The notes under the pieces are model-generated. The model ran no database searches. It was not told where the DNA came from and saw only the letters and a program-made list of their open reading frames with translations. DNA of 64,000 nt from Austwickia chelonae NBRC 105200 (GTDB lineage: Bacteria; Actinomycetota; Actinomycetes; Actinomycetales; Dermatophilaceae). The stretch spans positions 558,001-622,000 of the forward strand of contig NZ_BAGZ01000008.1 of the NCBI RefSeq assembly GCF_000298175.1, written 5' to 3'. Position 1 is the stretch's first letter, and each line of letters opens with the position of its first letter. The position numbers and the translations under genes are program-made. Below are positions 1 through 7,785 of the stretch, one piece after another.

Positions 1-1
1 C

Positions 2-232
2 AAGGCCAGCGGTGGCAAGTGGACCCTGGCCAATGTGGCGTCCAACGACTCCGCCGTCCGGAAGATCCTCGCCAAGAACGGCGTGAAGCTTCCTGGTGGT
101 CTGCCGGCCATGGTCGTCATCTACAACGGCAAGCTGCAGTCCTCGGTTCCTCCGCTGCAGGGCCCGCAGGGCAAGCCGCAGATGGAGGCGTGGGTCACCA
201 AGATGCTCAGCACGAAGTACCCCACCAAGTAA
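2..232 (+). CDS. C-terminal part of a possible thioredoxin-fold protein (5' end outside window)
   Basis: The reading frame is open from the first base of the window to a TAA stop, giving the last 76 residues of a longer protein. The segment LPGGLPAMVVIYNGK, with a Pro before a beta-strand and then a Gly turn, resembles the cis-Pro strand of thioredoxins, and the closing helix (MEAWVTKML) fits the last thioredoxin helix. The CxxC site would lie upstream and cannot be seen. The basic tail ends in KYPTK. It is followed by a strong hairpin, so it is probably the last gene of its transcript. Thioredoxin-like is a weak call; any secreted or cytoplasmic alpha/beta protein remains possible. Confidence 0.4.
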   Translation, partial: KASGGKWTLANVASNDSAVRKILAKNGVKLPGGLPAMVVIYNGKLQSSVPPLQGPQGKPQMEAWVTKMLSTKYPTK

Positions 233-253
233 GTCCCATCATTTCCTGATCGG

Positions 254-291
254 CGGGGCCGGGTACGAGAAGGTCTTCGTACCCGGCCCCG
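254..291 (+). terminator. Perfect 15-bp hairpin after the first gene
   Basis: CGGGGCCGGGTACGA at 254-268 pairs perfectly with 277-291 across an 8-base loop. There is no T-tract, which is common for actinobacterial terminators. It lies 22 bases after the upstream stop and 32 bases before the DUF1684 start. Confidence 0.75.
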
Positions 292-323
292 TCGGCGTCG
301 TACAACCCTTGTTGAGGAGAGAA

Positions 324-1172
324 ATGTCCGCTGGTGTCGAAGAGACCGAAGCCGTCCTGTCCCCGGAGGAACTCGCCCACCGAGAATGGGCGCAGGAACG
401 GTTGACCGCAGTGACCGGGGCCCACGGGCCGTTGGCCCTGGTGGATTTCCACGAGGTCAGCGGGCGTGAACGCGTCATCGACCTGCCGATGTCGGCCGAG
501 CCCGGTCCGGACGGCCAGGGGGTGTTGATCGTTCCCGACGAGGGCGCGCAGATCGACATCGACGGGACACCGGTCACCGAGCCCACGGTGCTCTCTCTGC
601 TGCGCGGCGACGGCACTCCGTTGCTGACCTGCGGCGGCACCGTGGTGGATGCCTTCAGCCTGGACGGTGACTCCGTGGAGCTGCGGATCTACCGGGCCGA
701 GAACGAGCAGGCGCAGCGCTTCGCGGGTATCGAGGTGTACCCCTTCGACCCGGAGCTGGTCGTCCGCGGGGAGTTCCGTCCCTACAGCCAGGCCACTGAC
801 GTGACGTGGGGCTTCTCCCGGGAATCCGACGACGGCCACGACAAGAAGGTGCCCGGGGTCGTGGAGGTCGAGGTCGGCGGGAAGCGCTACGACCTGGTGG
901 CCTTCCTCGACCACGGGTTGCTGGTGATCGTCTTCGCCGACGGCACCACCGGGCGGGAGAGTCATGCGCCCGGACGTTTCCTGAAGCTGTCCGGTGTCAC
1001 CGGCGCAGGTCCGGTCAAGGTCGACTTCAACCAGGCGTTCATCCCGCCGTGCGGTTTCTCCGACTACTTCAACTGTCCGCTGCCCCCGGCCGAGAACCGG
1101 ATCGAAGCACCGGTCCGCGGCGGGGAGAAGCACGTCCTATGGGCCGACGAGACGGATGGCCACCGTGACTGA
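324..1172 (+). CDS. DUF1684 family protein
   Basis: The protein has 282 residues from the ATG that follows a GAGGAGAG ribosome-binding site at 314-321. The C-terminal half has the DUF1684 signature: a PYS...G.S block, a repeated PG.VEVEV strand, and the closing block with NQAFIPPCGFSDYFNCPLPP followed by ENRI and a GEK motif, where the paired Cys and Pro residues are typical of the family. No signal peptide or membrane segment is seen, so it should be cytoplasmic. The biochemical role of the family is not established. Its stop codon lies 17 bases inside the next gene (the cyclodipeptide synthase), so the two are probably co-translated. The pairing is unexpected and suggests a shared task, but that is inference. 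Confidence 0.85.
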   Translation: MSAGVEETEAVLSPEELAHREWAQERLTAVTGAHGPLALVDFHEVSGRERVIDLPMSAEPGPDGQGVLIVPDEGAQIDIDGTPVTEPTVLSLLRGDGTPLLTCGGTVVDAFSLDGDSVELRIYRAENEQAQRFAGIEVYPFDPELVVRGEFRPYSQATDVTWGFSRESDDGHDKKVPGVVEVEVGGKRYDLVAFLDHGLLVIVFADGTTGRESHAPGRFLKLSGVTGAGPVKVDFNQAFIPPCGFSDYFNCPLPPAENRIEAPVRGGEKHVLWADETDGHRD

Positions 1173-1893
1173 GGTCCTTCTCCGCGATGTCGTCTTCCGG
1201 CGCGAGCCGCTGACCGAGTCCTGTGCGCAGATCGTGGCCGAGGCCGAGCATGTCTGCGTCGGGGTCAGCCCGTTCAACGGTTATTTCAACCAGGCCCGGA
1301 TCACCGCGCTGGTGCAGTGGGCGTTCGAGACCTACCCGCAGGCGAGTTTCTTCGTACCGGACAAGTCGGCGGCGCACACCTTGCGTGCTCTGGGCTATGC
1401 CGAGGCCAAGGCCGAGTCCAAGGCCCGTAAACAGGGCAAGTACGTGCTGAACAAGGTTCGGACGGCGTTGGCTCAGGCGGGTGTGGAGGAGACGCCGGGG
1501 ATGGTGCTCTGCCATGAGAACCTCTCGGTGAACCCTCGCTATCTGGAGCTTCTCCAGGAAGGACGGCGGCGTTATCTCGAGGAGCCGGGCTTCCAGGAGG
1601 CCACGGTGGCGACATCGCGGGGGATCCTGCAGGCCTGGGCCGAGGAAGGGAATCCGCCCCAGGAGAACCAGGAGGAGCAGGCCGTCCAGTATTTCCTGGA
1701 GGAGCTGCCCATGTTCATCGATACCCCGGGCATCGTCGGAGTCGACTCGTCGGTCTTCGTCTACCACCGGGAGATTCCCTACCTGAGGCGTCTCTACGAC
1801 CGGGAGCTCAGCTGGCATCCGGTCGAGCGCCAAGGGTTCGCGCTGGTCACCGTCGACGAGGACTTAAGGGGTGGTCCGGCCCCGGAGGTGTGA
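1156..1893 (+). CDS. tRNA-dependent cyclodipeptide synthase (NYH subfamily)
   Basis: This family uses two aminoacyl-tRNAs to make a cyclodipeptide (2,5-diketopiperazine). The 245-residue protein has the usual length. All residues known for AlbC-type enzymes are present, each shifted by one: nucleophile Ser38 and Asn41 in GVSPFNGYF, Tyr179 and Glu183 in YFLEELP, and Tyr203-His204 in SSVFVYH, which places it in the NYH subfamily. A basic helix rich in Lys and Arg (residues about 85-102) fits the tRNA-binding face. The ATG at 1156 overlaps the end of the DUF1684 gene; a GTG at 1165 is an alternative start. Two hairpins follow the stop. The two amino acids used cannot be read reliably by eye. Tailoring candidates are the DUF1684 partner and the radical SAM enzyme downstream. 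Confidence 0.93.
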   Translation: MATVTEVLLRDVVFRREPLTESCAQIVAEAEHVCVGVSPFNGYFNQARITALVQWAFETYPQASFFVPDKSAAHTLRALGYAEAKAESKARKQGKYVLNKVRTALAQAGVEETPGMVLCHENLSVNPRYLELLQEGRRRYLEEPGFQEATVATSRGILQAWAEEGNPPQENQEEQAVQYFLEELPMFIDTPGIVGVDSSVFVYHREIPYLRRLYDRELSWHPVERQGFALVTVDEDLRGGPAPEV

Positions 1894-1914
1894 GTTTCTG
1901 CATCGGTGATCTGG

Positions 1915-1964
1915 GTGGGGTCCGCGTGGAGGGTACGCGGGCCCCACCTGCGGTGTCCGCAGGT
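1915..1964 (+). terminator. Two tandem hairpins between the cyclodipeptide synthase and radical SAM genes
   Basis: Hairpin one pairs 1915-1927 with 1935-1947 (13 bp, one G-U). Hairpin two pairs 1946-1953 with 1957-1964 (8 bp, 3-base loop). They overlap by two bases, so they may be alternatives. They suggest termination or partial read-through toward the radical SAM gene. Confidence 0.65.
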
Positions 1965-2076
1965 CGTCGAACGTCGGAACATCAGCTGAATTTCACGAGG
2001 CGACTATGGAATATCGAACATATCAGGGCAAATATGGGCCTCCTCGGGGTGATCCTGTCCTCCAGGAGGCTTTTCC

Positions 2077-3102
2077 GTGTCCCTTGCCGTCAGCGAGTAC
2101 AAGACCTTAAGGCGTCGCATCGTCCGTCATCTGTCGGCCGTGCGCCATCTGACCCCCGCCCGGACCGTCAATCTCGGGCGGCTGGTCCGTGACATCAGGA
2201 GCCGTGAGACGGTCGTCGGTTCCCGCCCGATCTTCGCCCGGATCAATCCGTGCTCCTTGTGCAACCTGTCCTGTCCGGCCTGCCTCATCTATGCCGACAA
2301 GGAAGGACTCAAGGAGTACATCCGGCCCAAGGGCATGATGGCGATGGAGACCTTCCGTCGGATCATCGACAGCCTCGACGGTTCCCTGCTCCAGGTGATC
2401 CTCTACGACGAGGGTGAGCCGCTGATGAACAAGCGGATCTGGGACATGGTGGCCTATGCCCACGCCCGGAATATCCGCACCGTGATCAGCTCCAATCTGT
2501 CGTTCAGGATGAGTGACGAGGCCATCGCGCGATTGCACGACTCAGGCCTGGACTATCTCGTGGTCGCCCTCGACGGCCTGACCCAGGACGTCTACGGGCA
2601 GTACCGTCAGGGCGGTCATGTCGACTGGGTGAAGTCGAATTTCGAACGGATCATGGAGTATCGCCGCCGTCATCCTTCCCGGAGCCACACCCGGGTGGAG
2701 GTCCAGTTCATCGAGTTCGACTTCAATGCGCACCAGAAGGACGCCGTCGTCGCCTATGCCGAGAAGCACGGAGCCGACCATGTCAACTGCTTCCTGCCCT
2801 TCGCTGAGGAACTGGCCGATCATGCGAGCCTGAAGGGGCTCCCACGTTCCCATTACGGATGTTTCGATCTCTATGCGATTGCCGATTTCGACATCGACGG
2901 CACCTTGTACAGCTGTGATTTCCAGGAGGATTCCGATGCGCCCGGTATCGGCAACATTCTTCGGGAGGATTTCGACGCGTTGTGGAACTCGCCTCGGATG
3001 GTCGGCCTGCGAGGAGGTTTCACCGACCGCACGGTCGAAGTGTCCGACCGGGTGTGCGTATCCTGCCCGATCACGCGAGGAGTGCCTCGGGTGCTGAACT
3101 GA
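2077..3102 (+). CDS. Radical SAM enzyme with SPASM/Twitch-like C-terminal cysteines
   Basis: The 341-residue protein starts at a GTG seven bases after a strong CCAGGAGG site (2062-2069). Cys62, Cys66 and Cys69 form the CX3CX2C motif that binds the [4Fe-4S] cluster for S-adenosylmethionine cleavage; Cys59 is an additional nearby cysteine. A YDEGEPLMN block follows, as in the glycine-rich SAM-binding strand. The C-terminal part has CFDLY, a LYSCDFQED...GNIL segment with an ALWNSP motif, and CVSCPI (Cys327, Cys330). This is the auxiliary-cluster layout of SPASM or Twitch domains, common in peptide- and natural-product-modifying enzymes. It lies 183 bases after the cyclodipeptide synthase on the same strand, with hairpins between. 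A tailoring role on the cyclodipeptide is inference; an independent function is possible. Confidence 0.88.
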   Translation: MSLAVSEYKTLRRRIVRHLSAVRHLTPARTVNLGRLVRDIRSRETVVGSRPIFARINPCSLCNLSCPACLIYADKEGLKEYIRPKGMMAMETFRRIIDSLDGSLLQVILYDEGEPLMNKRIWDMVAYAHARNIRTVISSNLSFRMSDEAIARLHDSGLDYLVVALDGLTQDVYGQYRQGGHVDWVKSNFERIMEYRRRHPSRSHTRVEVQFIEFDFNAHQKDAVVAYAEKHGADHVNCFLPFAEELADHASLKGLPRSHYGCFDLYAIADFDIDGTLYSCDFQEDSDAPGIGNILREDFDALWNSPRMVGLRGGFTDRTVEVSDRVCVSCPITRGVPRVLN

Positions 3103-3129
3103 CCTCTCCTGCGGTGCAGCAGGGAACAG

Positions 3130-3166
3130 TCGGGCCCGGCCACCCTCGAAAGGTGGCCGGGCCCGA
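3130..3166. terminator. Perfect 15-bp bidirectional terminator
   Basis: TCGGGCCCGGCCACC at 3130-3144 pairs perfectly with 3152-3166 around a 7-base loop. It separates the converging radical SAM and dihydrolipoyl dehydrogenase genes. Confidence 0.85.
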
Positions 3167-3190
3167 TCCGGTCGCGTGGTGCGTCGTCGA

Positions 3191-4588
3191 TCAGAAGTTG
3201 ATCATGTGTCCGCTGATGCCGTGCATGGCCTCCTTGAGAGCCTCACCCAGGGTCGGGTGGGCGAAGACCGTGCGGCTCACCTCGTCGGCGGTCAGATCCC
3301 ACTGCTTGGCGACATTGGCGGCCGGGAGCAGCTCGGTGACATCGGGTCCGATCATGTGGACACCGAGGATCTCGTTGTACTTGGCGTCGGCGACGACCTT
3401 CACGAAACCGGCGGCTTCGCCCAGGCCCTGGGCCTTGCCGTTGGCGGCGAACGGGAAGGACGCGGTCTTCACCTCGTGGCCGGCGTCCTTCGCCTGCTGC
3501 TCGGAGAGCCCCATCGAAGCGATCTGCGGGTGGCAGTAGGTGGCCCGGGGGATGTTGGCGTAGTCGACCGGCATGGTCTCCGCGCCGGCGATGGTCTCTG
3601 CGGCGACGATGCCCATGGCCTCGGCGACGTGGGCGAGCATCATCTTCGCGGTGACATCGCCGATGGCGTAGACATTCGGCACGGAGGTGCGGCAGAAGTC
3701 GTCGACCTTGATCGCGCCGCGTTCGGTCAGCTCGACGCCGGTGTTCTCCAGCCCGTAGCCCTGGGTGCGCGGGGCGAAGCCGATGGCGGAGAGCAGACGG
3801 TCGGCCTCCAGGACGGTGCTCTCGCCGCCGGCGGCCGGGGTGACGGTGACCTTCACGCCGGAGCCGGTGTCCTCGACGGAGTCGACCTTGGTGCCGACCA
3901 TGACCTTCACGCCGAGTTTCTTGTAGTGCTTCAGGAGTTCCTTGGACACGTCGGCGTCCTCGGTGGGGACCATGCGGTCCAGGAATTCCACGATCGTCAC
4001 ATCGACGCCGAAGTTGGCCATCACGTAAGCGAATTCAACGCCGATGGCGCCGGATCCGGCGATGATGATCGAGGAGGGGAGGTTCTCGTCGAGGATCTGC
4101 TCCTCGTAGGTCACGACATTCTTGCTGACCTCGACGCCCGGGAGCATCCGGGTGACTGCGCCGGCGGCGATGATCAGGTTGTCGAAGCTGATCGACTTCG
4201 TCTCGCCGTTGTTCAGCGCCACGTCCATCGAGTTGGTCCCGGTGAGGGTGCCCCAGCCGTCGATCTCGGTGATCTTGTTCTTCTTCATGAGGAAGTGGAC
4301 GCCTTTGACGATGCCCGCACTGACCTGGCGGGACCGTTTGTGTGTCGGGCCGAAGGACATCGTGGCGTCGCCCTCGATGCCGTACTTGGCCTTCTCGTGG
4401 GTCAGCGTGTGCGCCAGCTCGGCGTTCTTGAGCAGGGCCTTGCTGGGGATGCAGCCCACGTTGAGGCAGACCCCGCCCCAGTACTTCTTCTCCACCACGG
4501 CGACACTCTTGCCGAGCTGTGCTGCCCGGATCGCCGCCACATATCCACCCGGGCCGGCGCCCAGGACCACCACATCGAAGTCAGCCAT
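3191..4588 (-). CDS. lpdA: Dihydrolipoyl dehydrogenase (E3)
   Basis: E3 reoxidises dihydrolipoamide of 2-oxoacid dehydrogenase complexes with NAD+. The 465-residue product begins [16 protein letters not shown] (FAD-binding GxGxxG), with the redox disulfide Cys41/Cys46 in [13 protein letters not shown], an NAD-binding GSGAIGVEF segment, the second FAD motif YAIGDVT, and the C-terminal FAHPTLGE active-site His/Glu pair. Length and motif order are normal. The ATG at 4588 puts the FAD motif right at the N-terminus; an in-frame upstream start at 4618 would only add ten residues. No good Shine-Dalgarno is seen. It is monocistronic, with its own terminator. Transhydrogenases and mycothione reductase are relatives, but the motifs fit E3 best. 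Confidence 0.95.
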   Translation of the reverse strand: MADFDVVVLGAGPGGYVAAIRAAQLGKSVAVVEKKYWGGVCLNVGCIPSKALLKNAELAHTLTHEKAKYGIEGDATMSFGPTHKRSRQVSAGIVKGVHFLMKKNKITEIDGWGTLTGTNSMDVALNNGETKSISFDNLIIAAGAVTRMLPGVEVSKNVVTYEEQILDENLPSSIIIAGSGAIGVEFAYVMANFGVDVTIVEFLDRMVPTEDADVSKELLKHYKKLGVKVMVGTKVDSVEDTGSGVKVTVTPAAGGESTVLEADRLLSAIGFAPRTQGYGLENTGVELTERGAIKVDDFCRTSVPNVYAIGDVTAKMMLAHVAEAMGIVAAETIAGAETMPVDYANIPRATYCHPQIASMGLSEQQAKDAGHEVKTASFPFAANGKAQGLGEAAGFVKVVADAKYNEILGVHMIGPDVTELLPAANVAKQWDLTADEVSRTVFAHPTLGEALKEAMHGISGHMINF

Positions 4589-4731
4589 GGGGATAAGCCT
4601 ATCCGGGACTTTCAGCACTGTCGGTCACGGTGTCGTGGTGCTGCTCCTGGGAGGGGCCGTCCGGTGTCCATGCGTAGGCCCTAGGCCTCGTCGTCCGTGT
4701 TCAGCAGCGGCTTGCCTCCCGATCGCGCCCA

Positions 4732-4756
4732 ACTGTATATATCGTCCATGTACAGT
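4732..4756. promoter_or_regulatory. Operator ACTGT-N15-ACAGT upstream of the ABC-2 permease
   Basis: An inverted repeat with half-sites at 4732-4736 and 4752-4756 surrounds an AT-rich TATATAT core, in the 296-base gap between lpdA and the permease gene (ATG 128 bases further on). A site of the same half-sequences and exact spacing (6932-6956) lies in front of gntR. The natural reading is that the GntR regulator controls both transcripts. The rest of the gap (4589-4884) shows nothing else recognisable. Confidence 0.7.
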
Positions 4757-4884
4757 AGGTTCAAAGAGGGTGCGCTCCTCGCCCGGAACGACATCCACCG
4801 ATCTGCACACTCTGCTCGATATGTCCGAACCTCCTTCCTGGGGTGGCCCGGACATCCACCCGTCAGCCCGGAAGGCGACCTGCC

Positions 4885-5541
4885 ATGTCTGACACGCCCC
4901 CGCTCACCTCTGAATCGCCCACACTCTCCATGCTGCGCATGGACCTGCTGAGGGTGTACTCGGATCGACGACAGATCGGTGCGCTTCTCATATGCGCCCT
5001 CGGCTCAGGAATGGCCTTCGGTGCCCAACAGGGCATGCTGTTCCTCTTCATCATGGGAATGATGGCCCTCCTGTCGCTCTTCCGGGCGGACGAGACGGCC
5101 AGGATTTCTCTGCTGTGCGACGAGCTCCCCCTGAAACGCTGCGAGGTCGTCCACGCGCGCTATCTGCTCATCCTCGTCCTCCTGGCCTCTCTGGCAGGCG
5201 TGGGCAACCTGTTGGCCGTCGTGGATTCCGTCCGTGGCCGCTCGTCGCTGGACGAAGCCCTCGTCGGGGTGGCAGGGCACATCGGGGCCCTCGCCGTGGT
5301 GCAGTCCTTCCTCGTGCCGGTGATAGTGCGATACGGCGTGCAGAGGGCGAATCTCTTTCTCTTCACGGTGTGCGGAGCCGCCCTTGGCGTGCTCGTCGTC
5401 GTAGGTACTCGGATGACGTCGTCGCTGCCGTTGAGCGGGCCCCCTCCCGAGGCGACATGGCTTGCACCGGTGGCAGTCGCCGCATCGTGGTGGGCGTCCT
5501 ACCGGATCACGATGCGGCTCTACGAGCATCAGGATCATTGA
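4885..5541 (+). CDS. ABC-2 type exporter membrane subunit
   Basis: The 218-residue protein has about six hydrophobic segments (roughly residues 32-48, 50-66, 88-108, 122-140, 148-170, 185-200) and no soluble domain, as in the short ABC-2 permeases that pair with a separate ATPase. The start at 4885 follows a GAAGG-type site; a GTG at 4843 is less likely. Its likely ATPase and GntR regulator are encoded tail-to-tail on the opposite strand (5666-6915), and the gene carries the same operator as gntR. This split arrangement is odd, since these systems are normally one operon. The substrate is unknown; relatives of such GntR/ABC-2 sets often respond to cell-envelope-active peptides or drugs. Confidence 0.75.
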   Translation: MSDTPPLTSESPTLSMLRMDLLRVYSDRRQIGALLICALGSGMAFGAQQGMLFLFIMGMMALLSLFRADETARISLLCDELPLKRCEVVHARYLLILVLLASLAGVGNLLAVVDSVRGRSSLDEALVGVAGHIGALAVVQSFLVPVIVRYGVQRANLFLFTVCGAALGVLVVVGTRMTSSLPLSGPPPEATWLAPVAVAASWWASYRITMRLYEHQDH

Positions 5542-5666
5542 GCTGTCGACCAGCGGACGGTGGTGGTGTTTCCCGGCGCCATCACGGCCAGTGCGAACGC
5601 CATCGGGACGACGGCGTGCAGGACGCACATGTCCAGCAGGGACAGGGGCAGAGCAGGGTCGGACAT
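5535..5666 (-). CDS. 43-residue hydrophobic ORF coupled to the ABC ATPase; possible permease remnant
   Basis: The ATG of this frame overlaps the ATPase stop as TGATG, so translation is probably coupled. The peptide begins MSDPALPLSLLDMCVLHAVV and has one hydrophobic stretch (residues 8-30) before ending in a polar tail with TTTVRWSTAQ. It occupies the place where the ABC-2 permease usually follows the ATPase in this kind of operon. Its end overlaps the last seven bases of the permease on the other strand. Either it is the leftover 5' end of an original permease gene, or it is a small membrane subunit. The sequence is too short to decide. Confidence 0.45.
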   Translation of the reverse strand: MSDPALPLSLLDMCVLHAVVPMAFALAVMAPGNTTTVRWSTAQ

Positions 5667-6526
5667 CAGTCGTCCACCCAGGTGTCATCAGCTGTCAGGT
5701 GGACGACCAGGTCGTCGAACGAAGGCTGCTCCGCGACGACCGTGCCCTTCAGGTGCACGGTGTCCTCCGTGGACATGAGCCCGGACCAGCCGACGGAATG
5801 TTCACGCAATCCGTGGATCAGGTCGCGGAGTCGGTCGGGCAACTCGCCGACGCCCCCGCGCACCATGCGGAAGGACTCCAACACGTCGACGGTGTCCCCG
5901 GCGACGACCACCCGCCCGCCGGAGAAGACGACCAGTCGGTCGGCGATGCGCTCCAGGTCCCCGGTGATGTGGGTGGAGAAGAGCACGGCATGGTCCTCGT
6001 CCAGCATGAACGCAGAGAGTTCGTCGAGGAGTTCGGAGCGTCCGACCGGGTCGATCCCGCTGGTGGGTTCGTCCAGGATCAGCAGCTGGGCGTCATGGCT
6101 GAGCGCGACGGCCACCTGCAGACGCATGCTCATTCCCCGGCTGAGGTCCTTCACCTGCGCGGAGGGCTTCAAGCCGGCCCACTCGGACAACCGGGTGAAG
6201 GTGTCCCGTCGCCAATGCGGGTAGAAAGGAGCCAGCGCGCGCTCCACGTCGGCGACGGTCCACGTCGGCAGGTACGGGGGAGAGTCCAGTACGACGCCGA
6301 CTCGTCGTTTGTCGATCAGGTGGGTGCTGCCGCTGTCCGGGCGGACGGCTCCGAGGGCGCACTTGATGGCGGTGGTCTTTCCTGCCCCATTGGCGCCGAT
6401 CAGCCCGACGACCTGCCCTGCCTGGACCTCCAGGTCCACGGACTGCAGGGCGAAGGAGCCGAAGCTTTTGCTGACCTGCCGCAGCGACAGCAATGGGCCG
6501 TCGGGAGATGTCCGGTCAGTGCTCAT
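5666..6526 (-). CDS. ABC exporter ATP-binding subunit
   Basis: The 286-residue ATPase has Walker A GANGAGKTT (about residue 43), signature LSRGM with Arg in place of the first Gly of LSGG, Walker B LLILDEPTSGID, and the switch His in FSTHIT. About 60 C-terminal residues follow the ATPase core, as in the YtrB/CcmA-like ATPases of small exporters. The start ATG overlaps the gntR stop (ATGA), so the two genes form an operon. The partner is most likely the permease at 4885-5541. The substrate is unknown. The LSRG signature is a tolerated variant and need not mean loss of activity. Confidence 0.9.
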   Translation of the reverse strand: MSTDRTSPDGPLLSLRQVSKSFGSFALQSVDLEVQAGQVVGLIGANGAGKTTAIKCALGAVRPDSGSTHLIDKRRVGVVLDSPPYLPTWTVADVERALAPFYPHWRRDTFTRLSEWAGLKPSAQVKDLSRGMSMRLQVAVALSHDAQLLILDEPTSGIDPVGRSELLDELSAFMLDEDHAVLFSTHITGDLERIADRLVVFSGGRVVVAGDTVDVLESFRMVRGGVGELPDRLRDLIHGLREHSVGWSGLMSTEDTVHLKGTVVAEQPSFDDLVVHLTADDTWVDD

Positions 6527-6915
6527 CGGAGATCCTTCGCAGAATGGATGGCTGCGTCGAGCAGGCTATGCAGTTCGGTGGGGGAGAGGCCTGCTCGGGA
6601 CGCTTGCCGGACGCCGTCGAGGAAATGGCGGTGTACGAGATCGCGGACGTGGGCCTGGAGTGCTGCGGTGTCGACGTCGAGGACGTAGCTGCCTTTGCCC
6701 GGGACATTGGTGATCAGACCGAGTGCGGCCAGATCGCTGTAGGCGCGAGTGGTGGTGATCACACTGACCTGTAGGTCCTTGGCCAGGCCGCGGATGGAGG
6801 GCAGAGGGTGGCCCGGGGCGAGCTGCCCGGCCAGGATCGCCGCCTGGATCTGTTCCCGGATCTGCTCGTAGATGGGCTGTCCGGTGGTGTTGGAGAGCGT
6901 GATGCTGAGCGTCAT
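6523..6915 (-). CDS. GntR-family regulator, short YtrA type
   Basis: At 130 residues this is a YtrA-type GntR repressor: an N-terminal winged helix-turn-helix (QPIYEQIREQIQAAILAG, LPSIRGLAKDLQVS, and the wing GKGSYVLD) followed only by a short dimerising helical tail. It heads the operon with the ABC ATPase (4-base overlap). A long palindrome directly upstream (6922-6966) is its probable operator, and a copy with the same half-sites and spacing sits before the divergent permease gene. Members of this group repress their own ABC exporter genes until an inducer binds. The inducer here is unknown. Confidence 0.92.
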   Translation of the reverse strand: MTLSITLSNTTGQPIYEQIREQIQAAILAGQLAPGHPLPSIRGLAKDLQVSVITTTRAYSDLAALGLITNVPGKGSYVLDVDTAALQAHVRDLVHRHFLDGVRQASRAGLSPTELHSLLDAAIHSAKDLR

Positions 6916-6921
6916 ATCGAC

Positions 6922-6966
6922 CCCTACTTTTACTGTCCATATGCACTATAGACAGTAAAAGTAGGG
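6922..6966. promoter_or_regulatory. gntR operator: 16-bp perfect inverted repeat
   Basis: CCCTACTTTTACTGTC at 6922-6937 is perfectly mirrored at 6951-6966 around a 13-base AT-rich centre. It starts seven bases before the gntR ATG, so a bound dimer would block transcription. The inner core ACTGT-N15-ACAGT (6932-6956) matches the site at 4732-4756. Confidence 0.85.
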
Positions 6967-7018
6967 ACGCCCACACGACACCCCTGCCGACCGCCGAAAA
7001 AACTCCCCACCCGCCGGA

Positions 7019-7672
7019 TCACCGGCTCCGCAGCGACTCCTCCACCCCAGGCGCACCCTGCACGCCCCGCCGAGGCGGACGCCACATGCCCACCGCCTCC
7101 TGATCGCCCAGCGGATTCGGCACCGGCCCCATCTCCACGAAACCCCACCGCTCGTACAGGAGCGCACTGCGCGGAGTCGTCGCCTCCAGATACGCCGGAG
7201 CACCCTCGGCATCCGCCCGGGACAGCCCATGCCGCAACAACGCCGTCCCCACCCCGTGGCCGCGCGCATCGACAGCCGCGCCGACCACATACAGATACCA
7301 ATGGGGAAAAGTGGGATGCCTGCTTGCACAGGCACGTTCACTGCGCAACGCAGCCGGGAGACAGCGACCCAACGCCAGCGCCGAGGCCGGCAGAGCACGT
7401 AACCCGGCCCACCACGACGACCCCCATGCCCCCGGCTCGGCCCACAACGAGGCCCCCACCAGCCTGCCACCGGCGTCCGTCAGCACGTCCACCGCACCCT
7501 CACGCGCGAAGACCTCCTCGATCTGCTGGGCGAACATCCTCGCCAACCTGGCCGCCGGATCACCCGAACCCCGCACCACCGGGCCCAAACTCGGATCGTC
7601 ACAGAATGCCTGCCCCAGAAGCGCAGCCACCGCCGGATACTCCGAGACACCCGCCGCACGCACATCGCTCAT
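7019..7672 (-). CDS. GNAT-family N-acetyltransferase
   Basis: The 217-residue protein has the GNAT acetyl-CoA-binding segment LYVVGAAVDARGHGVGTALL (R-G-x-G-x-G/A type), followed by the conserved YLEATTPRSALLYERWGF block near the C-terminus, where the acceptor-side Tyr lies. The N-terminal half, with two Trp-rich stretches around EPGAWGSSWWAG, would carry the acceptor site. The ATG at 7672 was chosen because GGGAGG lies nine bases upstream; an ATG at 7681 sits too close to it. It is divergent from the MaoC gene and upstream of gntR on the same strand, but the gntR operator lies between, so no operon is implied. The acceptor substrate cannot be predicted. Confidence 0.85.
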   Translation of the reverse strand: MSDVRAAGVSEYPAVAALLGQAFCDDPSLGPVVRGSGDPAARLARMFAQQIEEVFAREGAVDVLTDAGGRLVGASLWAEPGAWGSSWWAGLRALPASALALGRCLPAALRSERACASRHPTFPHWYLYVVGAAVDARGHGVGTALLRHGLSRADAEGAPAYLEATTPRSALLYERWGFVEMGPVPNPLGDQEAVGMWRPPRRGVQGAPGVEESLRSR

Positions 7673-7785
7673 GACCGTCATCCTCCCGCTCCACGCCCCC
7701 GGACGAAGCCACCCCGGACCGGAGTGAGCAGAGCCACGTGCCCTACCGCACGAAGCCGCGCACCCGGTCCGGCAGGATGCGAGCC

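Noticed and set aside
6523-6526. Possible frameshift between gntR and the ABC ATPase
   Set aside because: The four-base ATGA overlap is ordinary translational coupling; both proteins have complete ends.
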